Assembly (NCBI GenBank): GCA_947462335.1
Contig: OX381705.1
Span: 2,728,001 to 2,792,000, forward strand
Direction: 5' to 3'
Origin: Harmothoe impar
Lineage: Eukaryota; Annelida; Polychaeta; Phyllodocida; Polynoidae
Length of the DNA stretch: 64,000 nt
This document shows, one piece after another, positions 42,881 to 57,121 of the stretch. A program made the position numbers and the translations under genes. The notes under the pieces were generated by a model. The model was not told where the DNA came from and searched no databases. It saw only the letters and a list, made by a program, of their open reading frames with translations. Every line of letters begins with the position of its first letter. The first letter of the stretch is position 1.

Positions 42881-45800
42881 CTGGTTTTAACACCCTATAT
42901 ACAGCTGTTTGACAATAGCCTAAGGCAGACACCTATAAAAGATAGATACATGAGGACTATAGATGACACTTACAGGCTGCAGTATACATGATATAACACG
43001 GTAACAGTACAGTACACTGCCCCTGAGGCACAAGGATATCATGCAACGATTAAACCAATCAAGTACACCACAAGGGACCTTTACTGACACAATATTCTAT
43101 TTTTATTGTTAGCTTCTTCTTTCCTCGCCTAATGTTTAAGTTAGTCGTTGACGAAGGGCAATTTGGCATGTGTAGCAAGGTAATATCATAGTTTTTAAAA
43201 TCTAAACAAGAAAACACCGGTAACAAGTGGTGTAATAGACTGAAGCCATTTTGTTCCCTATGTGGCCGTAAATAGTGGCCACTTATCTAGTCCCTGATTG
43301 CCTGCCCTGCTATCTGCCATCATCCGCATCCATCTTGTACCCAATCAGTACAGCCATGTAGGACCCGGGTGTTTACACCTTTCTAGATAGCTGGTGACTC
43401 TTTTTCTATCAACATCTGCTTTTACTGATCTATGGGTTGTCATCTAATTGTCCTTGTACCTCCAGTGTACTATAAACTTAAAATAGACCATGGTGATTTT
43501 CCTGGGGTAGGAGTGGATGCTGGGCAGTATCACACAAAGTGGTGGTTAAGCAGGGATGTTCATCAGTGAAAATCCACTCAGGCCTAGGCCCCTATCACTG
43601 CTATTATCCGGTAGATTAAAACGATAGACAGTATACCCACAAATAGGCAATAACAAAGCCAATTAAAGGCACCTTCACTTTGTCTTCACCAGGTGTAGGT
43701 GGCTAGGAGGTGTTTGGGATGAGCACAGAGCTCAGTAGCACCGGCCTGCATTTGGTATTGGCTGAACTTAAGACGCTTAGAGTGTTTCCTTTAAGGTATA
43801 TTAACGTTGCTTGAATGCAGACATCCATGCAGTGAAAGGCACATATATGCAAACAGAGTTACATAAGATGTCTGCCTAATGTGTGCACTGATGGCCACCA
43901 TTGGACATTGTCACCGTATGCTTGCTCACCCTGTCATACATGCCCAGGGCCTACCGTCCCTGTCTGTCAATTAACTAAGTGAACAAGTGGATCAATGACA
44001 GAGAGTCTGAACAAAAAGGCTGCTGCAAGGATGAGTCTCCCCAGCTGATGTTCTAATCGGATTTTCATGACTTTTTTTTACCTCCTAGTTCAGACATAAG
44101 GGCTAGAGTCTCAGTTTGCTAACCACGCTCATACACAACTCTCCGAGCACCTGATGACACATGACATTTTAAGTGAATGTCAATAATGGAGAACAAGAGG
44201 AGTGCTCTCTGTCAAATCAGTATTGACAGCTGAGGAATGTAGTATAGTTGGAGTAGATACTTCAGAAGTGGAACTTCATAATGGATCTTTTAAATTAATA
44301 TAGCATTGTGTTCTAATATCTAATCAAAACATATCTTTTTCTTAACCTTTCATATGGATGCTAGATATCTTTATACATCACCAATTCGGTTAAATCAGCT
44401 TACTTTTTTTTAAATAAAAACTAATGTGAACGACACTATTTCATTTGTATGGCTTTTGAGGGATTGTGATGTAGTCAATAGTTTAGGCTTAATGTCAGTA
44501 AACTTCCCCCATACCTCTTTTCAACAGCATATTTCAGCTCTAGACAGAGATGCAAGAGAATAACAGTAAGGAACTGTATGGAGAGTGACTGTAAAAAGGG
44601 CAATATTACCTCTCATACTTGATCCAAAAGTAGACTAGAACAGTTCTAGGAACATAAATGGGATGCATACAGTGATTATTGCTCTTTAAATAATCCTTTA
44701 CTGCATTCACTGCTGCTGTTTCATACACTTTCAGCATGAAAAACCTCCTAAGATAGTATTTTTAATTGCTTAGATCCTAGAGACTTTAGACTGGATAAAT
44801 CAGTATCCATACCAATTAAGCAGGACCCAGAACCTTTAAAAGTGTATTTAAAAATAAATCCTGTTACTGTTTTCATCTTTTGATTATATGTATAAAGGGT
44901 CGTTGTCTTTTCCTGGTATATCACAGTATCAATCTCAAGAATATATTCATACAGTAAAGAATGTGGCTGGCCCATTGTAAGAAATAGATAAGTCTGAGCA
45001 TCTCTTATTGTTCCAAGTGGTTAGTATGGCAGCAGGTGTGTGTGCTCCATTTGGTCCCTTCATGCACCACCTATGGAAAGGATATCCAGCCGCCTTACTG
45101 ACTCCACACCAGGAAATCCTTCCACTTGGTACCCACATTGATGATAAAAGGGGAACACATGGAGAAAGCAAGAAGTTAAAGGGAAGAATTCCCATGTTAC
45201 ATCAATCTGATACACCGTAGTGCCATCTGATTTCTGGCACACTGTTTAGCAAGCATAAAGGGACTCGTTAAGACATCACAGAGCTACATTAATGTCCCTG
45301 TCTGGTACTCCCCCCAGACAGTTACTGTTATCACTTAGCACTTTGATCATCTGATATTATGTCTATATGGCCCAATGTTTGCTGATGTAAACAGAGTAAT
45401 AACAATCAAAGAAGGCACAGTGCTCTATGAGAGGCATTTGATGGCGAGCAATAACCAGCTCATCAATCAGTTGATACATGGAAAACAAGATAGCACAAAA
45501 CTGTCTGCATGTATTTCTCTTACTTTTGCTACAAATTTCCTCTGATTGTTTGTGTCATTGTGATGGGATGGAAAATCTTGTGGTATAAAAAGTGTTAAGA
45601 CATCTTGCATTGTGGTCATGAAGTGTTGTGCATCTGATAGATCTATGCACTTTCAACAGCACACTTTACTACCAAGGCACTCATAGCTTTACCCCCTACT
45701 TTATCATGTAGCAGTATACCCTCATCCAGCCTTTAAGGCTATGAACACAGCATAGCCGGGGATGTAGTGGCCCATCCACCCTTACTGTGGATGTTTTTAT

Positions 45801-48800
45801 TAAAAGTATATTACAGTTCCACTGTGTTGTAAAGCCACAGCTCTAGAAAAGCACACGAGGCAGCAGAGATGTGGGGGCCATATCCTTAGAGGTGCAGAGA
45901 GGCGGCACAGAGTGGACCCAGCGCACAGCCTTAATCTCAACTATTATATGTACCATGCACTGCTTGCATGACCACCTAGATAGAATGGCCCTGGGAGGCT
46001 GTGAGGGTATGATGGCTTGCTGAACACGTACAGCTCCAGGTTATCGCTCATAGCAGCCGTCTGGGGGCTGAGGGGAGGGCATGTAGTGTGATAAAGATAT
46101 GCATGGGTGCAGGGACAGGCTTGTGCTGTATGTAGGGGGAAGGGTTCAGGGGATGTATAGACGTATAGTAGATGGCACTTTGATACATGTGACTATATTA
46201 ATCTGTGCCACCAGAGTCTGGGTGGAGTCTTTGCATCTGAATACCTGGCTACTCTCCATTCCAGTAGAGCTAACTAACTCAGGCACTTTACTTTTTATTT
46301 CTTCTTTTCTATGTCTTGCCTTCACCATGAGGAGCCAGGTGTCTCAAATCATAATGTGCTTAAAAAACATTTTAACTGATTTGTTGTCAAAGTACTTTTT
46401 CGGGAGTTGCAGGTTTTACATATGTTAATCTTGATCCCCTGATTCACTGTTTGGCTGCTAGGCCTGTTTTGCTGATAAGATATGTACCAGTCCAGATATC
46501 AACCTGTTCAAAAATCTGAAATGAATGCACTATCAGTCTCTTCTTTTATAACTCAGTAACACAAAATGAAAAATATGTTTAACCTGCATAAATTGAGTAC
46601 ATGGTTACTGTAATCCCCTCCTATACAGGCACCTTCAATTACATTAGTCTATGGAGTGAGATGTTATGCTTGAAGATTGATCTGCAACTAGTGTCCATTA
46701 GATGTCTTCATGCACCACCCGGAGGGAGGATATCCAGCTGCCTAACTCACTCCGCACCAGGAAAGTCTGCCACCTCCTACACACCTTGGTAATAAAAGGA
46801 GGACCAGGGAGAGAGTGGGAAGAAAAAGGGCAGAAATCCCATGTAATATCAATCTGATACAATAGTAGTGCCATCTTATTTCTGTCACACTGCGTAAAGA
46901 CCATAAAGACACTCGGCAAGCGATAACAGGGTCATAAATGTCTCTGTCTGGTACTCCCCTTAGACAGTTGCTGTTTAGCACTTTGATCCCCTATTATTAA
47001 GCCCCTATGTTACGATACATAAACAATAACGAACAGAAACTCATGTTTGTTCCTAGTGTTCATAACCATAGTAACAACCACCAAAGAAGGAAAGGAGGAG
47101 ATGACTCTTGTTATGATTCGGCAAGAAACTGTTGACTGTGCCCTTCACATTGTTATTACAGAAAAATACAAAGCTACCTCTCTGCAAGTATTTCTTACAC
47201 ATCCCCAAGGAGCATTATACTCCTCTTTATGATTAACATAACAGAATGGAAGATATTGTGAATATTCTGTGACACATAAACAATAGATCTTCAAGCCATC
47301 CTGTCTATAACTATTTTCACGCTGTACATATTCAAATTAAAGTGCCAACTTTTGGAAATCTGTGAATTTTAAATATCAACATTTACAGTATGCATTTTCC
47401 AACCAATAGCATTGCTACATATAGAGTAACAGCTACCACTGCACTTAAGGCGTTACCTCTGGTGGAGTGGTATGATTGGGGGCTGTGTGTAGCCCTCCTA
47501 CCCTTATTATGGGGTTCTCCCTTTGAGGGTATTGGCTAGGTGCAGGAGCTCTTGACTGCCAATACCTTTAGAGCGCCACTGAGTTGGTGGGGCAGCGGAG
47601 CAACTCACAGAGCAGCTCACAGAGAGCCTTTTCATTTGCCATTCACATTCACCACGGTGCACCTGAAATGGTGCTTTGAGGATGTGATGGGTTTCTGGAC
47701 ACGTACAACCCCCAGGTGTGTGGCTTTAGAGATGTGTGGATAAGCTGAGGATGTATATGGGGGGGGGGTACATTTAAGGTACTTAATAGCAGCAGGATAC
47801 AGGTTTTAATATTGACCTGTGGCATCAGAGGCTGCACATGAGGCATCCTGTGTCTCTATCATGTTGCTCCCCTTGCAGTTAAGCAGATTCAAGATGCCTT
47901 AAGGGAACACTTAAGGGAACAAGCTGCAAGAACTTAGTAATGCCATGTGAATGTATATGAAATGTTATGACGACATTTAAGTGCCTTTAAAGGGTTTCAA
48001 ATGCTTCTTTAAGAATATCTTATTTACATACATGCGAACATGCATGCATAACTATATCTATTCCTCCCTTCCCTTCTCCATTATATGCTTCATATCCCAA
48101 ATGTCCCAGAATGTTGAAAGGTAATAAGGGATTCAGGGAGCATTGCCACTAAATGAAGATGGTTTTGGAGTTACAGGTTTTTCCCGCTGTTATTGCCCCA
48201 TGAGTCGCTGTTTAGGGGATGGATCCAACAATAATGACAGTTGTGGATAAGCTTGACATGCTCCAGTCCGGATATCACCTCTTTCCTTTGACAAAAAATG
48301 GTGGGGACGTTTTAACCTTTGCACTCAGTGCAGTTAGTCTCAAGATGTAAAGTGATTAAAACATATTCTCATTGAGGGAGCTGTCCCATTAAGTTCAGAC
48401 CAGATTTTGGAGTTTTGGAGGTTTTTACAGATGTTATCACCTTCTGTATCACCATTTGACTGATTTATCTGACAAAGATGTAGGCGTATTTTGCCTGATC
48501 CAGTCAAGCTCTCATTGAGATGTTTTTCAGTTTCTCCTCTGGGGAAGATGGCTAGCTGTAATGTTTTCAACATTGCTTAGTTGAAAGGTCCTAAAACAGT
48601 CTGTTTGGTTTCCAGACAAATTAAAAAAACTTGTTTTGCTTTCATTCGGATCCCAGCAGGGTCAATATAAACTATTCAGGGAAGAATCGGATGCATGCTG
48701 ACTAGACAGCCTCTGTCTCTCATAGTGTACATTTAAATATGTATATCAATCTGTCTCGCATGGGCAGTATATCCTAGGGAGTATCGAAAGGCTTAATATT

Positions 48801-50389
48801 AGACATTTATACCGGCAAATATCCGGCAAACATGACCTGCACAAGTGTGTCAAAATATTAATTATAACCATAGCTGTCAAAACCACCCTAATACCTTTGT
48901 TACCAACCCAATCAACTACCCAGCCATAAGAGAGACTGAGGCACAGTAAGCCAGTCCCTGGCCTTATTCCTGAATGGCATAGCTGGATCTATTTTACCTC
49001 TCAAGGTAGTGATTGGTTTCAAGGTCAACTACATGGGAATTTGAACTCTGCGAATCATTTGCATAGCTTTACCTATTCTTTCTGTACCTATATATATATA
49101 ACCACACATGTCTCTTTGATTTAGGTATTGTTACAAAAGGATGTCAAACACGACTTGCTAATATATTTGTTACTTAGCTTGAATTGATGAGTTGCCAATG
49201 TAATGACTTTTTAACTCACCTGAAATGAATACAGACACAATATAAGTACACAGATTTATAAGGATTCATAGAAGGAAATTGAATAATAAAAGGTTTTGAA
49301 ACTGAGGATTTCCTGACCGAGGATGATCTGTGAGTGATTTGATAAAGTCAGAGTTGACTAGTTGTGAGAGGTGGCTGATAGATGTCTCCATATCTGATGA
49401 TGTGATAAGATATCCATCACTGGGCTGAACAACTTTATGGGATACCAAAAGGGAATGCATGCAGTGGGGGATACAAAGCTAGATGAAAAACTAATATTAT
49501 TTTAGTTTTGTAAACTCCCGGGGAATAAGTCATTTGAAAGTAATTTTAGGGAAAAATAGCTATGAATATCTCAGGAATTTGAGACTTTAGTGCAGGCTAT
49601 CCTACCAGTTGTAACCTTTACCAGAATCTATTACCCCCTGCTGTGAATCATCAATCATTATCAATGACACAGGTGCCTCCCTTCTAATGTCCGACACTGG
49701 CCTCCAGTGCCCCCTGACAGCATCATCAAAGTGAAGACACATTTTCCTTCACACCCTTTTTTTTTTAGCTCAACATGATCCATCACTCCTGCTATATATA
49801 TATATTCGCCATTTTGTCAATATTAGACTACTATGTAATCGTGTTGTCCCCTCTCACTTTTACTACCCTAGTTTGAAGATTCTGGTAAAACTGCAAACTG
49901 AACATACAAATAGAATGCCAAATATTCTCTTTCCACCCTCTAGTCATTTCTCTTCCTATCTGTCCGAAAAGCAGTTATTTCAGTCTCCAACCATCTCTCA
50001 CTTGACAAAATAAGACTCAGAAATTACTTTTGCATTGCTTGCCAAGTAATATGACATTTAGGCATAGTCTAACCTCATAGCAAATGTAAAAGGCTCAAAA
50101 GTTATGACTTCTAGATATGCTCCTTTACTGCCTCAAACTGGCATCTTCTCTTACTAAGAGAGATTAGGTTCAGTTCATAATTGATAAATGCTGTAAGGGG
50201 TTGTCCAGTCTCTGTCATGATGGGCAACTGGGAAAACATACACAGTCTGGAGGCATGAGCCATGACTCATAGGCGACCAGGTACAGTCTTGAAAGTTCAA
50301 TAAAAGGTCCTGCTGGCTATGACACAGTTTCCACTATGATGAACCAAAGGATCTTTTCTGAGGCTATATCAAACGGCATACTGGTTTTA
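42881..50389. repeat. Unit 1 of the 7.5 kb tandem duplication
   Basis: Second unit. Its left half (42.9-46.1 kb) resembles units 2 and 3 most; its right half (46.2-50.4 kb) is nearly identical to 38.6-42.8 kb of unit 0. Only a short LINE remnant (about 44,125-44,200) remains after a deletion seen also in unit 3. Internal subunits lie at about 45,070 and 46,725. No gene is supported. Confidence 0.85.
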
Positions 50390-51714
50390 ACACCCTATAT
50401 ACAGCTGTTTAACAATAGCGTAAGGCAGGCACTTATAACAAATAGATACATGAGGACTATAGATGACACTTAGAGGCTGCAGTATACATGATATAACAAC
50501 ATGGTTACAGTACAGTACACTGCCCCTGAGGCATAAGGATATCATGCAAGGATTAAACCAATCAAGTACACCACTAGGGACCTTAACTGACACAATATTC
50601 TTTTTTTATTGTTGGCTTCTTCTTTCCTCGCCTAATATTTGAGTTTTATGTTTCTTTGGTCCTTTCCGATTTGGTTAAATCAGCTGAATTCTCTTTAATG
50701 AAACATTTCATTTTGGGCAGGAAATGGGCCCTCTAGTCCTTGACGAAGGGCAATTTGGCATGTGTAGCAAGGTGATATCATAGTTTTTAATATCTAAAAA
50801 AGAAAACACCGGTAACATGTGATGAAATAGACTGAAGCCACTTTGTTCCCTATGTTGCCGTAAATAGTGGCCGCTTATCTGGCGCCCTGATTGCCTGCCC
50901 TGCTATCTGCCATCATAAGCATCCATCTTGTACCCAATCAGTACAGCCATGTAGGACCCGGGTGTTTACACCTTTCTAGATAGCGGGTGACTCTTTTTTC
51001 TATCAACATCTGCTTTTACTGATCTAGGGGTTGTCATCTAATTGTCCTTGTACCTCCAGTGTACTATAAACTTAAAATAGACTATGGTGATTTTCCTGGG
51101 GTGGGAGTGGATGCCGGGCAATATGTGGTGGTTAAGCGAGAATGTTCATCAGTGAAATCTACTCAGGCCTAGGCCCCTATCACTGCTATAATCCGGTAGA
51201 TTAAAACAATAGACAGCATACCCACAAATAGGGAATAACGAAGCCAATTAAAGGCACCTTCACTTTGTCCTCACCAGGCGTAGGTGGCTGGGAGGTGCAT
51301 GGGATGAGCACAGAGCTCAGCAGCACCAGCCTGCATTTGGTATTGGCTGAACTTAAGACGCTTAAAGTCTTTCCCTTAAGGTATCTTAACTTTGCTTGAA
51401 TGCAAACATGCATGCAGTGAAAGGCACATTTATGCAGAAAGAGTTACATAAGATGTCTGCCTTAAGTGTGCACTGATGGCCACCATTGGAAATTGACATG
51501 GTATGCATGCTTACCCTGTCATACATGCCCCGGGCCTACTGTCCCTGTCTGTCAATTAACTAAGTGGACAAGTGGATCAATGACACAGAGTCTGAACAAA
51601 AAGGCTGCTGCACGGATGAGTCTCCCCAGCTGATGTTCTAATCGGATTTTCATGGCTTTTTTTTACCTCCTAGTCCGGACATAAGGGCTAGAGTCTCAGT
51701 TTGGTAACCAAGCT

Positions 51715-52620
51715 CTCCTGCTGATTCTGATTCCAGAGTTCGACTAAGTCTGTGTTAAGAAAGGTGTATCATCCAGTCGGCAATATCACTAGGACACTTA
51801 GCATTGTCCTTGGATGTGACACTAATAATCTTTCCATATAATCATCTGGCTGGTTAGAAACATGGAAATCAGCATTGATTTAGTTGCAGAGCCCATTGTA
51901 TGTATATATAATTTATCTGTAAACTTAATGTGACAGCAGCTGTCAGTGAGATATCATTTTATTAAATATTCTGTAACCTTCAATGCTTTAAACAGGTTTA
52001 TATTTAGATTGGATGTCCATTTGTGTAGTATCTAGTGTTGAAACTTGAGGTACCAGAATAAAACCAAACAGCACTATGTTAACAATATTACACTTAAGGG
52101 CATCTAATGCCGGTAATATGTAACTGTATACTTACACTGATTATTCTGTGTCAATACCAAGTGCCACATGTGTATCATATGATTAGAATATCCCAGAAAG
52201 GAGGCGGACTGGTAGTCATAGATAACAATTTGGACTTTGCTTATCATCATGATAATCAGTGTCATTTGTTAGTACAAGAATATTGCTCTGAACAACATAG
52301 CTAATGATCAGATACTTGAATGTGTAAAACATGTTGATATCTCTAATTCATCTTGTCATTTAATACCCACCTATGCAAAATGCATATTTTAAATTTGGTG
52401 AAAAATGAAATTCCCCTGTCTTCAAAAATAGCTGCTGTCACCCCCTACCAAAGTATGGTGATATTACTGATGTTAGAAACTCATAGGTCTATTGCCTGTG
52501 TCTGGTAAGATTTTATAATGCTTCATTCATACACAACTCTCCGAGCACCTGACGACACATGATATTTTAAGTGAATGTCAATAATGGAGAAAGAAAGGAG
52601 TACTCTCTGTCAAATCAGTA
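51715..52620 (+). pseudogene. Decayed LINE relic, longest surviving version
   Basis: Shifting plus-strand frames retain a GGGLVVIDNNLDF stretch near 52,200 like a LINE endonuclease region, then KIAAVTP followed, after a frame change, by KYGDITDVRN near 52,430-52,490, and further on VSGKIL-type sequence. These match the KIASVTPLPKSGDLTNVSNY part of the intact LINE. Catalytic motifs are absent and several stops and shifts are present. Confidence 0.75.
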
Positions 52621-55600
52621 TTGACAGCTGAGGAATGTAGTATAGTTCGAGTAGATACTTCAGAAGTGGAACTTCATAATGGATCATTTAAATTAATATA
52701 GTATTGTGTTCCAATATCTAATCAAAACATATCTTTTTCTTAACCTTTCATATGGATGCTAGATATCTTTGTACATCACCAATTCGGTTAAATCAGCTTA
52801 CTTTAAAAAAGATAAAAACTGATGTGAACTACACTATTTCATTTGTATGGCTTTGGAGGGATTGTGATGTAGTCAATAGTTTAGGCTTAATGTCAGTAAA
52901 CTTCCCCCATACCTCTTTTCAACAGCATATTTCAGCTCTAGACAGAGATGCAAGAGAATAACTGTATGGAGAGTGACTGTAAAAAGGGCAATATTACCTC
53001 TCATTCTTGATCCAAAAGTAGACTAGAACAGTACTAGAGACATGAATGGGATGCATACAGTGATAATTGCTCTTTAATAAATCATCCTTTACTGCATTCA
53101 CTGCTGCTGTTTCATACACTTTCAGCATGAATGATCTCCTAAGATATTATTTTTAATTGCTAAGATCTTAGAGACTTTAGACTGGATAAATCAGTATCCA
53201 TACCAATTAAGCAGGGCCCACAGCCTATTACAGTGTATTTAAATATAAATCCGGTTGCTGTTTTCATCTTTCAATTATATGTATACTGGGTCGTTGTCCT
53301 TGCCTGGTATATCACAGTATCAATCTCAAGAATATATATATTCATACAGTAAAGAATGTGACTGACCCATTGTAAAAAATAGATAAGTCTTAGCATCTTT
53401 TATTCTTCCAAGTCTATGTTAGTATCGCAGCAGGTGTACGTGCTCCATTTGGTCCCTTCATCCCCAACCTATGGGAAGGATATCCAGCCGCCTGACTCAC
53501 TCCAATCAGGAAACCCTTCCACTTGGTACCCACCTTGAATATAAAATGGGGACAAGTGGAGAAAGTAGGAAGTTAAAGGGGAGAATTCCCATGTAACACT
53601 AATCTGATACAGCGTAATGCCATCTGATTTCTGGCACACTGTTTAGCGAGCATAAAGGGACTCATCCAGAGATCACAGAGGCACATTAATGTCCCCTTCT
53701 GTTACTTCCCCCAGACAGTTACTGTTATCACTTAGCACTTTGATCATCTGATATTATGTCTATATGGCCCAATGTTTGCTGATGTAAACAGAGTAATAAC
53801 AAATCAAAGAAGGCACAGTGCTCTATGAGAGGCATTTGATGGTGAGCAATAACCAGTTCATCAATCAGTTGATACATGGAAAACAAGATAGCACAAAACT
53901 GTCTGCATGTATTTCTCTTACTTTTGCTACAAATATCCTCTGATTGTTTGTGTCATTGTGATAGGATGGAAAATCTTGTGGTATAAAAAGTGCTAAGACA
54001 TCTTGCATTGTGGTCATGAAGTGTTGTGCATCTGATAGATCTATGCACTTTCCACAGCACACTTTACTACCAAGGCACTCATAGCTTTACCCCCTACTTT
54101 ATCATGTAGCAGTATACCCTCATCCAGCCTTTAAGGCTATGAACACAGCATAGCCGGGGATGTGGTGGCCCATCCACTCTTACTGTGGATGCTTTTATTA
54201 AAAGTATATTGCAGTTCCACTGTGTTGTAGAGCCACAGCTCTAGAAAAGCACACGAGGCAGCAGAGATGTGGGGGCCATATCCTTAGAGGTGCAGAGAGG
54301 TGGCACAGAGTGGACCCAGCGCACAGCGTTGATCTCAACTATTATATGTACCAAGCACTACTTGCATGACTGCCCAGCTGCAGATAGAATGGTGCTGGGA
54401 GGATGTGAGGATGTGATGGCTTCCTGAACACGTACAGCTCCAGGTTATCGCTCATAGCAGCCGTCTGGGGGCTGAGGGGAGGGCATGTAGTGTGATAAAG
54501 ACATGTATGGGTGAACGGAGAGTGCTGGGATGTATGTAGGGGAAGGGTTCAGTTTAGGACATGGAGGTGATGTATAGGCCAACAGAGGCCACTTGGATAC
54601 ATGTGACTATATTGATCTGTGCCACCAATGTCTGGATGGAGATGTCTTTGCACCTGAATGCCTAGTTGCTTTCCCTTCCAGTAGGGCTGACTTACTCAGG
54701 CACTTTACTTTTTATCCCTTCTTTTCTACTTCTTGCCTTCCTCATGAGGAGCTTGGTGTCTGGCAGGTGTCTCAAATCAAAATGTTATTAAAAAGCATTT
54801 GCAAAGATTAGTTGTCCAAATAACTGATTGTAGACTATTTTGGGAGTTACAGATGTAATCCGCCTCTGGTTTTCAGTTCGGCTACGGGGTCGCACAATGA
54901 ATGTTTGTAAATAAGATTGACTTGTACCAGTCTGGATACAACTTGCTTTCTGCTTTTTTTCCTCTGAAAAAGGAGATATTTTAACCCTGACCTTATTTTT
55001 GCTGCTTAGTAAGAAAGTACCCTGTTTGGTTCTAAGGTAGCATAGAACACAATTGTCATTTCATCCAAATATTCCTGCAGAATTCAATGATTTATTTAGC
55101 TTAGCTTCTGATAAAGACATGGAGTTGGATACTATGCTTGGTGATTGAACTGCAACTAGGGTCCATTTGGTGTTCTCGTCCCCTAGAGGAAGGATATCCA
55201 GCCGCCTCACTCACTCCGCACCAGGAAATCCTTCCACCTCCTACACAACTTGGTGATAAAAGGAGGAGCAGGGAGAAAGTATGAAGATAAAGGGAAGAAA
55301 TCCCATGTAATAGCAATCTGATACACCTGCAATGCCATCTTATTTCTGGCATAAGGTGTAGAGAACATAAAGCGACTCGTCAAGAGATCCCAGAGCTACA
55401 TTAAAGTCCCTGTCTGGTACCGTTACTGTTTAGCACTTTGATCCCCTGCTACTATGCCCCTATGTTACCATACTCTATAACTATAACTTGTGTTTAATGC
55501 TGGCAACCATGATAATAACTACCAAAGAAGGAAAAGAGCTCTTAGTAGGTGACTTCTGTTATGATTCGGCAAGAAACAGCTGACTCTGCCCTTTCCATTG

Positions 55601-56356
55601 TTATAACAGGAATAACAGGAAAATACAAAGCTAACTCTCTGTAAGTTTTTCTTTGACATTACCAAGGAGCAGCCATTCTTTATGATATCATAAGATAATG
55701 GTAGATGTTGTGAATATTCTGTGATACATAAACAACAACATCAAGCCATCATGTTTAGAGAGTTAATAAAAAAGATATCCTCTAAAGGAACTACTGTAAC
55801 AGAGATATTTTTGTAGTGTATGTATTTTCGTGATTTTTTAATATACATTTACAGGATGCATTTTCAAATGAATAGCATTGCTTCTTCTGAGTGTTCACTT
55901 CTGATAGACCAGTGTGGGCTTTGAGGGTATTGGTGAGGTGAAGCAGCTATTGACTGCCCACACCTTTAGAGTGCCGCTGAGTCGGTGGAAAAGGCGACCA
56001 ACTCACAGAGCAGCTCACAGAGAGCCTATTCATTTGCCATGCACATTCAGCACACTGCACCTGGAATGGGGCTGTGAGGATTTGATGGGTTTCTGCCACC
56101 TTTAGACTGAGGGGGCGCATGTCCTGAAGCAGGGTATCGAGTGTGTAGCTTTAGAGATGTGCATGGATGTGTGAATAGGCTGTGGATGCATGTAGCGGAT
56201 CTGTTTGGATTGGGAGTTATGGAGCTGATATTTAGCTGATAGAGGGCAGGAGTGGGATACATTTACCAATATAATATTGACCTGTACCATCAGAGTCTGA
56301 CCATGAAGGAATGCTGCATAACTTTCCTGCTATAGCCACAGTACCTTTACCTTCTC

Positions 56357-56392
56357 TTGCTTGTTTGCTTGCTTGCTTGCTTGCTTGCTTCC
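56357..56392. repeat. TTGC/GCTT microsatellite
   Basis: About nine units of the tetranucleotide TTGC in tandem with one interruption; it explains the Lys-Gln-Ala-Ser repeats seen in translation of the minus strand. Confidence 0.85.
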
Positions 56393-57121
56393 TTGTAATA
56401 TTGCTGCCTCTACACCTCTCTTTCATTCACAACAAATTGCTCCATGTTGGGGGACATGTCACAGAATTTAAAGTGATAAGGGATTGACAAAGCTTTCGAC
56501 TAAATGCAGATGCTTTTGAAAGTTACATATATTTTTAGCCCTGTTATTTCCCTTTGAGCCACTGTTTCGCGGATGGATCAAACAAAGATGAAGATTGCGG
56601 ATGAGCTTGACATGCACCAGTCCTGATATTGCCTTATTCCTCAAAAAAAAAGAAGGGGTTGTCTTTAACCTGTACACTCAGTGCTTACTAAGAGGGTTGT
56701 AGGAGCAGTTAGTCTCAAGATGTAAAGTGATTAAAAAGATTTGTTATTGAGGGAGCTGTCCCATTAAGTTCAGACCAGATTTTGGAGTTGCAGGTTTTTA
56801 CAGATTTTATCACCTTCTGTCTCATCATTTGACTGATTTATCTGACAATGATGTAGGCGTGTTTTGCCTGATCCAGTCCAGCTCTCATTGAGATGTTTTT
56901 CATTTTCTCCTCTGGGGAAGATGGCTAGCTGTAATGTTTATCATTGCTTAGTTGAAAGGTCTTAAAACAGTCTGTTTGGTTCCCAGACAAATTAAAAAAC
57001 TTGTTTTGCTTTCATTCTGATCCCAGCAGGGTTCATTCAATGTCAACATCCTTCATGGTTAATATATACTATTCAGGGAAGAATCGGATGCGTGCTGACT
57101 AGACAGCCTCCGTCTCTCTTA

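Noticed and set aside
54593..54811. Short frame conserved at 63,111 and similar to one at 46,099
   Set aside because: The match extends over non-coding flanks equally, so it reflects duplication of DNA and not selection on a protein.
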